DNA from: Opitutaceae bacterium
GTDB lineage: Bacteria > Verrucomicrobiota > Verrucomicrobiia > Opitutales > Opitutaceae
Reading direction: 5' to 3'
DNA: 64,000 bases
Assembly: GCA_028284235.1 (NCBI GenBank)
Contig: JANQSC010000013.1
Span: forward strand, 124,001 to 188,000
Part shown: piece after piece, positions 28,305-35,360 of the stretch
Layout: each line of letters opens with the position of its first letter
How positions within the stretch are numbered: the stretch's first letter is position 1
Notes under the pieces: model-generated
Databases searched by the model: none
The model's input: the letters and a program-made list of their open reading frames with translations, nothing else
Told to the model about the DNA's origin: nothing
Made by a program: the position numbers and the translations under genes

Positions 28305-29129
28305 CTAAAGATCGTCCGCGCTCGCGCCCCCGCGCCGAAGCTCCCTCAAGCTCAAGGCATTGTCCCGCTTGGCCAATCGGCGTCCCGTCTCGTCCCGCAC
28401 CAACGGGCAATGGAAAAACGCCGGCGGCTCCGCCCCGAGCGAGCGGTATATTAAAAGTTGCCGCGCCGTGGACAGGAGCAGATCCTCGCCGCGAACCACT
28501 TCGGTGATCCCCATCGCGATATCGTCAACCACCACCGCGAGCTCGTACGACGGAATCCCGTCCTTGCGCCAAATAACGAAATCCCCGAAGTCCTGGCCCG
28601 CGACAAACGCCTGCGGCCCCAGATTGCCATCCTCGAACGCGACTGTTTCTCCCGCCGGCACGCGCAAGCGCCAATTCACCTCGAAAACCGATTGCCCCGC
28701 TTCCAATAGATAGGGCCGATCCCGGCAGAATCCGGGATAAATCAATTCTCCACCCTCGTCATGCGGGGCCTGAGTCGCCTCTCGCAAATCTTTACGCGAG
28801 CATCGGCAGGGAAACGCCGTCCGCTGCAATCGGATACGCTCCAACGCGTCTTGATAGAGAGCCAGCCTCTCGCTTTGGCGATAAGGCCCGCAACTCCCTC
28901 CGATGTCCGGGCCCTCGTCCCAGTCCAGCCCCGCCCATTTCAGATCCTCCGCCAACGCGTCCTCGAATTCCGACTTGCAGCGGTCTCGATCCAGGTCTTC
29001 GACCCTCAATATCAACTCTCCCCCTTCGACTCGCGCCCGCTCTTGAGCCGTCAGGAAAGTCCTGGCGTGCCCTCGGTGCATGTAGCCCGTCGGCGTCGGA
29101 GCTATTCGTCCTCGGTATCCAGATTCCAT
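28305..29129 (-). CDS. gluQ: Glutamyl-Q tRNA(Asp) synthetase
   Basis: 274 residues, a class I catalytic core without the anticodon-binding domain of GluRS. The start GRIAPTPTGYMHRGHA carries the HIGH-like signature, and the KMSKS-equivalent is RLAKRDNA near residue 252. A zinc-binding group (CRCSRKDL...CRD) lies at about 106-137. It attaches glutamate to queuosine in tRNA-Asp. A single gene on the minus strand, divergent from the ABC exporter. Confidence 0.9.
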   Translation of the reverse strand: MESGYRGRIAPTPTGYMHRGHARTFLTAQERARVEGGELILRVEDLDRDRCKSEFEDALAEDLKWAGLDWDEGPDIGGSCGPYRQSERLALYQDALERIRLQRTAFPCRCSRKDLREATQAPHDEGGELIYPGFCRDRPYLLEAGQSVFEVNWRLRVPAGETVAFEDGNLGPQAFVAGQDFGDFVIWRKDGIPSYELAVVVDDIAMGITEVVRGEDLLLSTARQLLIYRSLGAEPPAFFHCPLVRDETGRRLAKRDNALSLRELRRGGASADDL

Positions 29130-29149
29130 CGTCAGCGCTCGCTTGCAGT

Positions 29150-29236
29150 CTTAATCCTAATCATACTCCTAATCATAATCACAATCATCTCCAGCTCCTT
29201 CTTAATTTGATTACGAGTAGGATTAGGATTAGGAGT
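29150..29236. repeat. AATCCTAATCAT-type inverted repeat region
   Basis: The left part (TTAATCCTAATCATACTCC and on) and the right part (ACGAGTAGGATTAGGATTAG, 29212-29231) are imperfect reverse complements built from the same GATTAGGA-type words as the tandem repeat at 21916-22039. It also lies between divergent genes (gluQ and the exporter). Confidence 0.65.
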
Positions 29237-29330
29237 ACGACCTGAAGATTTAGACTTGCGCCCACCCGAATGTTCGCGCTTAACTCCCTCCACACTACAA
29301 ACTCCACCCCGCCCGAACCGTATTGAACTT

Positions 29331-29399
29331 ATGAATCCCATGCCACGAGACATTTCAGAGAATGTATACAGCATCGGGCGCGTTTTTAGAGACACTTAA
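29331..29399 (+). CDS. Candidate 22-residue leader peptide of the ABC exporter
   Basis: ATG at 29331 (second in-frame ATG three codons on), TAA at 29397-29399. The peptide begins MNPMPRDISENVY. No clear Shine-Dalgarno is present. It ends 13 nt before the first of a series of mutually exclusive stem segments that lead to an intrinsic terminator, the layout used by leader-peptide attenuators. Small ORFs occur by chance, so this is a proposal. Confidence 0.4.
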   Translation: MNPMPRDISENVYSIGRVFRDT

Positions 29400-29411
29400 A
29401 CGCATATACAG

Positions 29412-29500
29412 AGCCCGAGCTTCCCAAAACGCAGCGGGCTAACGAATTTCCCTCCCATCCCTATATGGCCCGCTTTTTTTATAAAAGCGGGTCTTTTTTT
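29412..29500 (+). promoter_or_regulatory. Candidate transcription attenuator upstream of the ABC exporter
   Basis: Four segments are visible: 1 AGCCCG (29412-29417), 2 AGCGGGCTA (29433-29441), 3 GCCCGCTTTT (29468-29477), 4 AAAAGCGGG (29483-29491), followed by TC and seven T (29494-29500). Segment 1 pairs with the CGGGCT of segment 2 (6 bp). Segment 2 pairs with segment 3 and its flank (29466-29474; 9 bp including one G-T). Segment 3 pairs with segment 4 (9 bp), making the terminator. Pairs 1:2 and 2:3 exclude each other, as do 2:3 and 3:4. The pairings are seen in the sequence; regulation is inferred. Confidence 0.55.
29469..29500 (+). terminator. Intrinsic terminator in the exporter leader
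   Basis: CCCGCTTTT/AAAAGCGGG, 5-nt loop, then a seven-T run. It lies 64 bp upstream of the first exporter start codon and points towards it, so it would stop transcription before the genes. There is no upstream plus-strand gene other than the short leader ORF that it could serve. Confidence 0.8.
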
Positions 29501-29563
29501 GGCCCACAACCAAATTCAAACCAACAAACTACAGAACAGTCACACGACACTGCCTTCGGGAGA

Positions 29564-31405
29564 ATGACTTCATCAAACTCCGAATCTTCACCTCCACAGC
29601 CCAAGTCCGCATTCCGTCAAATCAGCGCTCTCATCGCCCGACATCGATGGAAATACGGGATCGCCACCGCCTGCTTGTTCCTCGCGACCGCGTTCGAGTT
29701 TTTCGTGCCATTGATCGGCAGCGCGACCATCGACCACGTGTTGGATACTCAAGACGGCCAATCCAATCCATTGCTCGACCGGGTCATTCGCTTGCTCGGC
29801 GGCCCCGATCGAGTCGAATCGGCATTGTGGATACCCGCGGTTGCAATGCTCCTCTTTTCCCTGGCGGGAGGTATTTTCAACTACGTCCAAAAACGATTCG
29901 CCGCTCAAGCCTCTGACGGTATCTGCAAGCGACTCAAAGACGAGCTCTACGACCACATCCAACAGCTTCCCAACAAGTACCTGGACCAGTCCCAGACGGG
30001 CGACCTTTTGCAGCGCTGCACCTCCGACATCGAGACAATGCGGCTCTTCCTCGCGTCGCACGTGGTCGAAATTGGCCGATCCTTCATATTGATCGCCACC
30101 GTCGTCCCCGTCATGCTCGCATTGAACGCGAAACTCACAATCGTATCTACGTTTCTGATACCACTCATTATTCTGTACGGCTATTTCTACTTCAAGCGCG
30201 TAAAGGCCATTTTCAAGGAGGTCGACGAATCCGAGGGTAAATTAACTGCCGTCGTGCAGGAGAACATCACCGGAATTCGAGTGGTGCGGGCCTTTGGCCG
30301 CCACGACCACGAGATCCGGCGATTCGCCCAGCCCAATCGAGAATTCCGCGAAAAACGCATCCAACTGACGCGCCACATGGCTAATTTCTGGGCGCCTTCC
30401 GACATGCTCAACCTCGTCCAGATCGGACTCGCTCTCGTCGTCGGCTCCTACATGGCAATCAACGGACAGACCACCATCGGCACGCTCTTCGGTTTCCTCG
30501 CTCTGCTCAACATCGTACTCTGGCCTGTTCGAATGATCGGCCGTATCCTTACCGACCTCGGCAAGACCATCGTCGCCATCAATCGCATCAACGAAATCTT
30601 CACCCAGCCCGTCGAGACACGCAACGACCAAGTCGCCCTTCGCCCCGATCACCCAGTCGCCGGCCATATCGAATTCCAAAATGTCTCCTTCAGCCATTCC
30701 GAAGACCGTCCGACCGTCCAGGATATCACCTGCGTCGTCGAGCCCGGACAAACCTTGGCTATCCTCGGCTCGTCTGGAGCAGGGAAGACGACGCTCATGA
30801 ATCTTCTCCTCCGCTTCTACGACTGCGACAGCGGCACCCTGTCCATCGACGGAATGGACTTGAAGCAACTCGACCGCAGCTACCTGCGCGACCAGTTCGG
30901 GGTCGTCCTGCAAGAGCCCTTCCTCTACTCGCGCACGATCGAGGAGAACATTCGCTTCGGGTCGACCCAAGCCCAGTCACGCGCGGTCGAACAAGCCGCC
31001 CGGGCCGCGTGTATCCACGAAACCATTCAAAATTTCAACGACGGATACAAAACCGAAATCGGCGAACGGGGCATCACCCTGTCTGGAGGACAGCGCCAGC
31101 GCGTCGCCATCGCCCGAGCCATCCTGCGCGATCCTCCTATCCTGCTGCTCGACGACGCCCTCAGCGCCGTCGACAACGAAACGGAAAAAGCCATCATCGA
31201 AGCGCTCGACCGGCGCCGCGGAAAGAGCACGACCATCGTAATCGCCCACCGTCTCTCCACCCTCGCCCACGCCGACAAAGTAATCGTCATGGAAAAAGGA
31301 CGTATCATTCAAACGGGCACGCACGAGACGCTCACTCAAGAAGAAGGGCTCTACCAGCGCCTTTGGAATATACAAACCGAACTCCAGTCCAAACTCACTG
31401 CCTAA
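29564..31405 (+). CDS. ABC exporter half-transporter, degenerate-site subunit (BmrC/LmrC-like)
   Basis: 613 residues from the ATG at 29564, preceded by GGGAG; the open frame from 29465 runs through the terminator and is not used. The six-helix transmembrane domain is at about 25-325 and the ATPase domain at about 365-600. Walker A is GSSGAGKTT, the signature is canonical (LSGGQRQRVA), and Walker B is ILLLDDALSAVD, with Asp where the catalytic Glu is expected. The H-loop is VIAHRLSTLAHAD. This Asp is characteristic of the degenerate half of heterodimeric multidrug or lipid exporters. The partner follows 30 bp downstream. Confidence 0.88.
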   Translation: MTSSNSESSPPQPKSAFRQISALIARHRWKYGIATACLFLATAFEFFVPLIGSATIDHVLDTQDGQSNPLLDRVIRLLGGPDRVESALWIPAVAMLLFSLAGGIFNYVQKRFAAQASDGICKRLKDELYDHIQQLPNKYLDQSQTGDLLQRCTSDIETMRLFLASHVVEIGRSFILIATVVPVMLALNAKLTIVSTFLIPLIILYGYFYFKRVKAIFKEVDESEGKLTAVVQENITGIRVVRAFGRHDHEIRRFAQPNREFREKRIQLTRHMANFWAPSDMLNLVQIGLALVVGSYMAINGQTTIGTLFGFLALLNIVLWPVRMIGRILTDLGKTIVAINRINEIFTQPVETRNDQVALRPDHPVAGHIEFQNVSFSHSEDRPTVQDITCVVEPGQTLAILGSSGAGKTTLMNLLLRFYDCDSGTLSIDGMDLKQLDRSYLRDQFGVVLQEPFLYSRTIEENIRFGSTQAQSRAVEQAARAACIHETIQNFNDGYKTEIGERGITLSGGQRQRVAIARAILRDPPILLLDDALSAVDNETEKAIIEALDRRRGKSTTIVIAHRLSTLAHADKVIVMEKGRIIQTGTHETLTQEEGLYQRLWNIQTELQSKLTA

Positions 31406-31435
31406 CCAACTGGGCAACCACTTTTCATCCATCCA

Positions 31436-33283
31436 ATGAACGCGCCGCTCGAAGAAGACGAAATTCAAAACAATATAAATGTCGATCTCTGGAAACGAAT
31501 CTTCCAATTCGCCTTGGCGCACAAACGCCTGCTCATTCCACTCACCGCCTCGGCGATCGCCCTCAGCGTCATCGAGTCGCTGCTGCCCATCGCCACCAAG
31601 TTCGCCGTCGAGGTAATCGAGTTCGGCAAGCCGGTCGAAGCGCTGTGGTTTCCCGCCGCGTTCTATTTCGGCTTGTCCCTGGCGTTGTCGATTCTCGTCT
31701 ACGTGTTCATCCGCTGCGCCGGATCGATCTCCCACCACATCAGTCACGACATCAAGCGCGACTGCTTCAAGCGCTTGCAAGAACTCGAATTCGCATTCTA
31801 CGACTCCCAGCCAACCGGTTCGCTGATCTCCCGCCTGACCGCGGACTGCGACCGGCTCTCCAACATCCTCGCCTGGGGGTTTCTCGATCTCGTTTGGGGC
31901 ATCTTCTTCGTCATCGCCATGGCCATCACCATGTTGATTCTGAACGTTGAACTCGCTCTGCTCGTGCTCACCACAATCGTGCCGCTCGTGTTCTTGAGCA
32001 GCTTTTTCCGCAAGCGCATGCTCATAGCCTCCCGGCAAATCCGAAAGCACAACGCCCGCATCACCGCGTCCTACAACGAGGGGATACACGGCGTGAAAAC
32101 GACCAAAACGCTGGGGCGCGAGAGGGAGAACTTGAGCGAGTTCGAATCCATGTCCAGCGACATGTTCAACGCGTCGGTACGGCGCGCCATACTGGGGGCC
32201 ATCTACCTTCCGCTGGTCGTAGCCATTGGCAGCGTCGGTTCCGGGCTCGCCCTCTGGTATGGCGGAGCGAACGCGCTCTCCGGGGACCTCTCGCTCGGCA
32301 CGATGATCGCGTTCATGAGCTTCGCGGGACAGTTTTTCTTCCCCATCAATCAAATCGCCATGGTTCTGGCCGAACTGCAAGGCGCTCAAGCTGCGGGGGA
32401 ACGCGTGATGGGTTTGCTCGCCACGTATCCGAAAATCAAGGACTCGGAATCCGTCATCGCACGTATTGAACAGCACAAATCCAGTGTGGATTCTACACAC
32501 GCCCTCGACGGTTACGCGAACCGAATCGAGAGGATCGAGTTCCGAAACGTCGGATTCACTTACAACGAGAAAGAAATCGTCCTCGACGACTTCAATCTCT
32601 CCGTCAAGCGCGGCCAGACCATCGCCCTCGTCGGACCGAGCGGAGGCGGCAAGAGCACCATCGTCAGCGTTCTCTCGCGATTCTACGAGCCCACTAGCGG
32701 CGCCTTGGAATTCAACGGGGTCGACTACCGTCAACGCAGCCTCGACTGGCTGCAAAGCCAGCTCGGGATCGTGTTGCAAACGCCCCACCTCTTCAACGGC
32801 ACTATTAGCGAGAATATCCGCTACGGACGACTCGATGCGACCGATGAAGAGATCGAATCCGTCGCCCGAATCGTCAACGCCCACGAATTCATATCGAATC
32901 TGGAAAACGGATACGAAACCGTGATCGGTGAAGGCGGCGCCCGGCTTTCCACCGGCGAGCGCCAGCTGATCTCGTTCGCCCGAGCCCTCGTCGCCGACCC
33001 GCAGATCTTCATCATGGACGAAGCGACCTCCTCCATCGACACGGAGACGGAGGCGCTCATTCAAGAAGGTATGCAGCGAATCTTCCAAGGCCGCATCAGC
33101 TTCGTCATCGCCCACCGTCTATCGACCATTCGCTCCGCAGACCAGATACTCTTCATCCGCGAAGGCAAAATCGCGGAGCAAGGGACGCACACGGAGCTGA
33201 TGGACTTGAAAGGAAGCTACTTCGACTTGTATTTGAAGCAGTTCCGCCGAGAACGTGTCAGCGACGAACTCGAAGCAAGCTAG
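31436..33283 (+). CDS. ABC exporter half-transporter, catalytic-site subunit (BmrD/LmrD-like)
   Basis: 615 residues: six-helix membrane domain (about 20-330) and ATPase (about 360-600). Walker A GPSGGGKST and Walker B IFIMDEATSSID have the catalytic Glu, but the signature is LSTGERQL instead of LSGGQ. Combined with the upstream subunit, this gives one consensus ATP site (this Walker B plus the partner's LSGGQ) and one degenerate site (partner's Asp plus this LSTGE). That complementarity indicates an obligate heterodimer. The substrate is unknown; drugs or lipids are usual. Confidence 0.88.
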   Translation: MNAPLEEDEIQNNINVDLWKRIFQFALAHKRLLIPLTASAIALSVIESLLPIATKFAVEVIEFGKPVEALWFPAAFYFGLSLALSILVYVFIRCAGSISHHISHDIKRDCFKRLQELEFAFYDSQPTGSLISRLTADCDRLSNILAWGFLDLVWGIFFVIAMAITMLILNVELALLVLTTIVPLVFLSSFFRKRMLIASRQIRKHNARITASYNEGIHGVKTTKTLGRERENLSEFESMSSDMFNASVRRAILGAIYLPLVVAIGSVGSGLALWYGGANALSGDLSLGTMIAFMSFAGQFFFPINQIAMVLAELQGAQAAGERVMGLLATYPKIKDSESVIARIEQHKSSVDSTHALDGYANRIERIEFRNVGFTYNEKEIVLDDFNLSVKRGQTIALVGPSGGGKSTIVSVLSRFYEPTSGALEFNGVDYRQRSLDWLQSQLGIVLQTPHLFNGTISENIRYGRLDATDEEIESVARIVNAHEFISNLENGYETVIGEGGARLSTGERQLISFARALVADPQIFIMDEATSSIDTETEALIQEGMQRIFQGRISFVIAHRLSTIRSADQILFIREGKIAEQGTHTELMDLKGSYFDLYLKQFRRERVSDELEAS

Positions 33284-33295
33284 AGTTTGGTATTC

Positions 33296-33367
33296 GCCCA
33301 CGAAGGACACGAAGTTCACGAAGATTTCAATCTCTCTATCTTAGTGAACTTCGTGCCCTTCGTGGGC
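33296..33367. repeat. Long hairpin between convergent exporter and oppC genes
   Basis: 24-bp arms (33296-33319 and 33344-33367) pair at 23 of 24 positions around a 24-nt loop. The arms contain two copies of the word CACGAAG. The hairpin fills the gap between the exporter stop codon and the oppC stop codon. It may act as a bidirectional terminator or be a copy of a dispersed repeat. Confidence 0.75.
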
Positions 33368-33374
33368 GGCACTC

Positions 33375-34142
33375 TCAGTCTGTCTTGATCGTCCGGATCG
33401 CCCACAGGATTCCGCACAGCGTTACTCCCGGCCAAACGACCAGCAACGGATCGAGCAAGAGATGCTTCTGGTGCATCTTCAAAAGCGTTCCCAGTTCCGC
33501 CCAATTCGGGTCCCCGGCCAATCCGAGGAAGGTTAAAGCGCTCAGTTCCAGAATGGCGATGGCGTAGACCAGTTTCCAAATTTCCAAAAATTGCGGCCGC
33601 ACATTCGGAAGCAAACTAAAGAAGAACAAATGGCGCGCGCCGCCACCGATCGCCCGACTCGCCTCCACGTGGGCCAGCGCATTCTGTTCGATCCACAAGA
33701 TCCGAATCTGCCGAAACGCGAGTGGAACGCCCGCCACGGAAATCGCGAACGACAGCGTCGCCGGTGACCGCTCCATGAAGATCATGAAGAGCAGACCCAA
33801 AAACATCACAGGAATCGCGATACCGAGCGAGACAACCGAGAGAATCGCTTGCGACACCCATCGCCCCCCTTTTCGCTCGAGGGCCAGCAGCGCCGTAGAA
33901 AACGCAAGCGTACCCACACTCGCTAGCAACGCGTAGAAAACCGTATTGGCCGCCCCTCGCCAAACCCGGCTGAGCACGTCCTGGCCCAATTCGTCGATCC
34001 CGAACGCGTGACTCCAATTGAATCCCGCATCCACGACTCCGAGAAACGCCTGTGAATACGGATCGAACGGCGTGACTACAAATCCCAGCGCGCAAAGGAA
34101 AAAACAACCCAGTGGATACGCGTTGCGACGCAATCGACTCAT
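33375..34142 (-). CDS. oppC: Oligopeptide/dipeptide ABC transporter permease (OppC/DppC)
   Basis: 255 residues, about six membrane helices. The N-terminal GIDELGQDVLSRVWRGA is the OppC/DppC family signature, and the EAA-like loop is EASRAIGGGARHLFFFSLLP. It is shorter than typical OppC (about 290-300). The start overlaps the end of oppB by 4 bp (ATGA). It imports peptides or related solutes with the neighbouring subunits. Confidence 0.87.
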   Translation of the reverse strand: MSRLRRNAYPLGCFFLCALGFVVTPFDPYSQAFLGVVDAGFNWSHAFGIDELGQDVLSRVWRGAANTVFYALLASVGTLAFSTALLALERKGGRWVSQAILSVVSLGIAIPVMFLGLLFMIFMERSPATLSFAISVAGVPLAFRQIRILWIEQNALAHVEASRAIGGGARHLFFFSLLPNVRPQFLEIWKLVYAIAILELSALTFLGLAGDPNWAELGTLLKMHQKHLLLDPLLVVWPGVTLCGILWAIRTIKTD

Positions 34143-35164
34143 GACGCGCCTCCCGATTCTTCAGCGTCGCTCACCACGTCGAGCCACCGGGCAACGACAT
34201 CAGAAATAAAGGCCACGGAGAACACCAGCATGATCAACATCAGAAGTAGGTACTGGGCGACGAAGAGGTCGCGGTCGATAATCGCCGTCACCACATAGCG
34301 CCCGATTCCCGGCCACGAGAAAACGGTTTCCGTCAAAAACGCGCCCCCGAGCAACGCCCCGAAAGTCGTTCCCACCACCGTGATCACCGGCGAGCCCGCC
34401 ACCCGCAGCAAGTGCCGAAACACAATGCGGGAACGGCTAAACCCTCGGGCTTTGAGCGCTGTGTAGAGTGCCGTGATTGGCGGCTCGTTCAAGCGGGCGA
34501 AAAGCACCGTCGACACATTGGCCGCGGGAAACACCGCCAAACACATCGCCGGCAAGGCCAGATAGTGAATCGCCATCCCGAAACTCGGCCAATCCCACGC
34601 CAGCAAACTGTCAATCAGCAGAAGCCCTGTCCGGTCGTCAGGCGGCAGCGCGGCGATGTCGAACCGCCCGCCTAAAGGAAAAACACCAAGCAAAAGCGAG
34701 CCGACCACCAACGCGACCAAACCAATCCAAAATATGGGTACGGTCAATCCGATCGTCCCAAACGACATAGCGATGGTCCGATTCAAGCGACCCGGGCTCA
34801 CTCGAGCATACAACGCCGCGCTTGCCCCGAAAAACACCCCAATAAGCATCGCTACCAAGCTCAACTCGATCGTCGCGGGAAAGTAGAGCCGAACATCTTC
34901 CATCGCCAACCGGCCCGTCTGCAAACTACGCTCCCAGTCGCCCGTGAGAAATTTCTTGTGGAACAGTCCGTATTGATAAATCCAAGACCGATTCAATCCC
35001 ATCCGCTCCCGCTCCGCGGCAATCTCCTCCGGATCCGGGAACTTCTCGAACTTGAGCTCGATCGGATCCTCCGGAATCGCCTTCATCGCCAAAAACAACG
35101 CCCCGCTCGCCACAATATAGACGGCGATCAGATAGACTATTTTTCCAGCAATGAATTTGAGCAT
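34139..35164 (-). CDS. oppB: Oligopeptide/dipeptide ABC transporter permease (OppB/DppB)
   Basis: 341 residues with six membrane helices. The N-terminal segment IVASGALFLAMKAIPEDP, the middle PIFWIGLVAL and the EAA loop TALKARGFSRSRIVFRHLLR are typical of OppB. Overlaps oppC by 4 bp. About 200 bp of repeat-rich sequence separates it from the substrate-binding protein gene upstream. Confidence 0.9.
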   Translation of the reverse strand: MLKFIAGKIVYLIAVYIVASGALFLAMKAIPEDPIELKFEKFPDPEEIAAERERMGLNRSWIYQYGLFHKKFLTGDWERSLQTGRLAMEDVRLYFPATIELSLVAMLIGVFFGASAALYARVSPGRLNRTIAMSFGTIGLTVPIFWIGLVALVVGSLLLGVFPLGGRFDIAALPPDDRTGLLLIDSLLAWDWPSFGMAIHYLALPAMCLAVFPAANVSTVLFARLNEPPITALYTALKARGFSRSRIVFRHLLRVAGSPVITVVGTTFGALLGGAFLTETVFSWPGIGRYVVTAIIDRDLFVAQYLLLMLIMLVFSVAFISDVVARWLDVVSDAEESGGAS

Positions 35165-35172
35165 CTCTAATC

Positions 35173-35312
35173 GGTAGCGGCCGATCTTCCCTCCAGGGGT
35201 TGACGCGTCAATCTAAACCCGCCGGGACGTCGGGTTCCACCGTAAGAACGCGATCCCGCCAAGCGGGAGCAGAACCAGGCGTTAAGTGGCCGCTCGGAGA
35301 CCGGCCGCTACC
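35173..35312. repeat. Intergenic element with perfect 11-bp inverted ends
   Basis: GGTAGCGGCCG at 35173-35183 and its exact reverse complement at 35302-35312 bracket a 140-bp noncoding stretch, with an internal ATCCCGCCAAGCGGGA hairpin. It interrupts the opp operon between the substrate-binding protein and oppB. Possibly a palindromic repeat or MITE. Confidence 0.55.
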
Positions 35313-35360
35313 CACTTCAAACCCACAACCGCCATCAATTCACTCTTCACCATTCACAAT

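Noticed and set aside
28305-29129. Full-length glutamyl-tRNA synthetase
   Set aside because: Only 274 residues and no anticodon-binding domain, so it is the queuosine-modifying paralogue.
29465-29563. ABC exporter start at 29465
   Set aside because: That start codon lies in the stem of an intrinsic terminator, and a ribosome binding site precedes the ATG at 29564.
30977-33115. 712-codon minus-strand frame opposite the ABC exporter
   Set aside because: Antisense shadow of two clear ABC genes.
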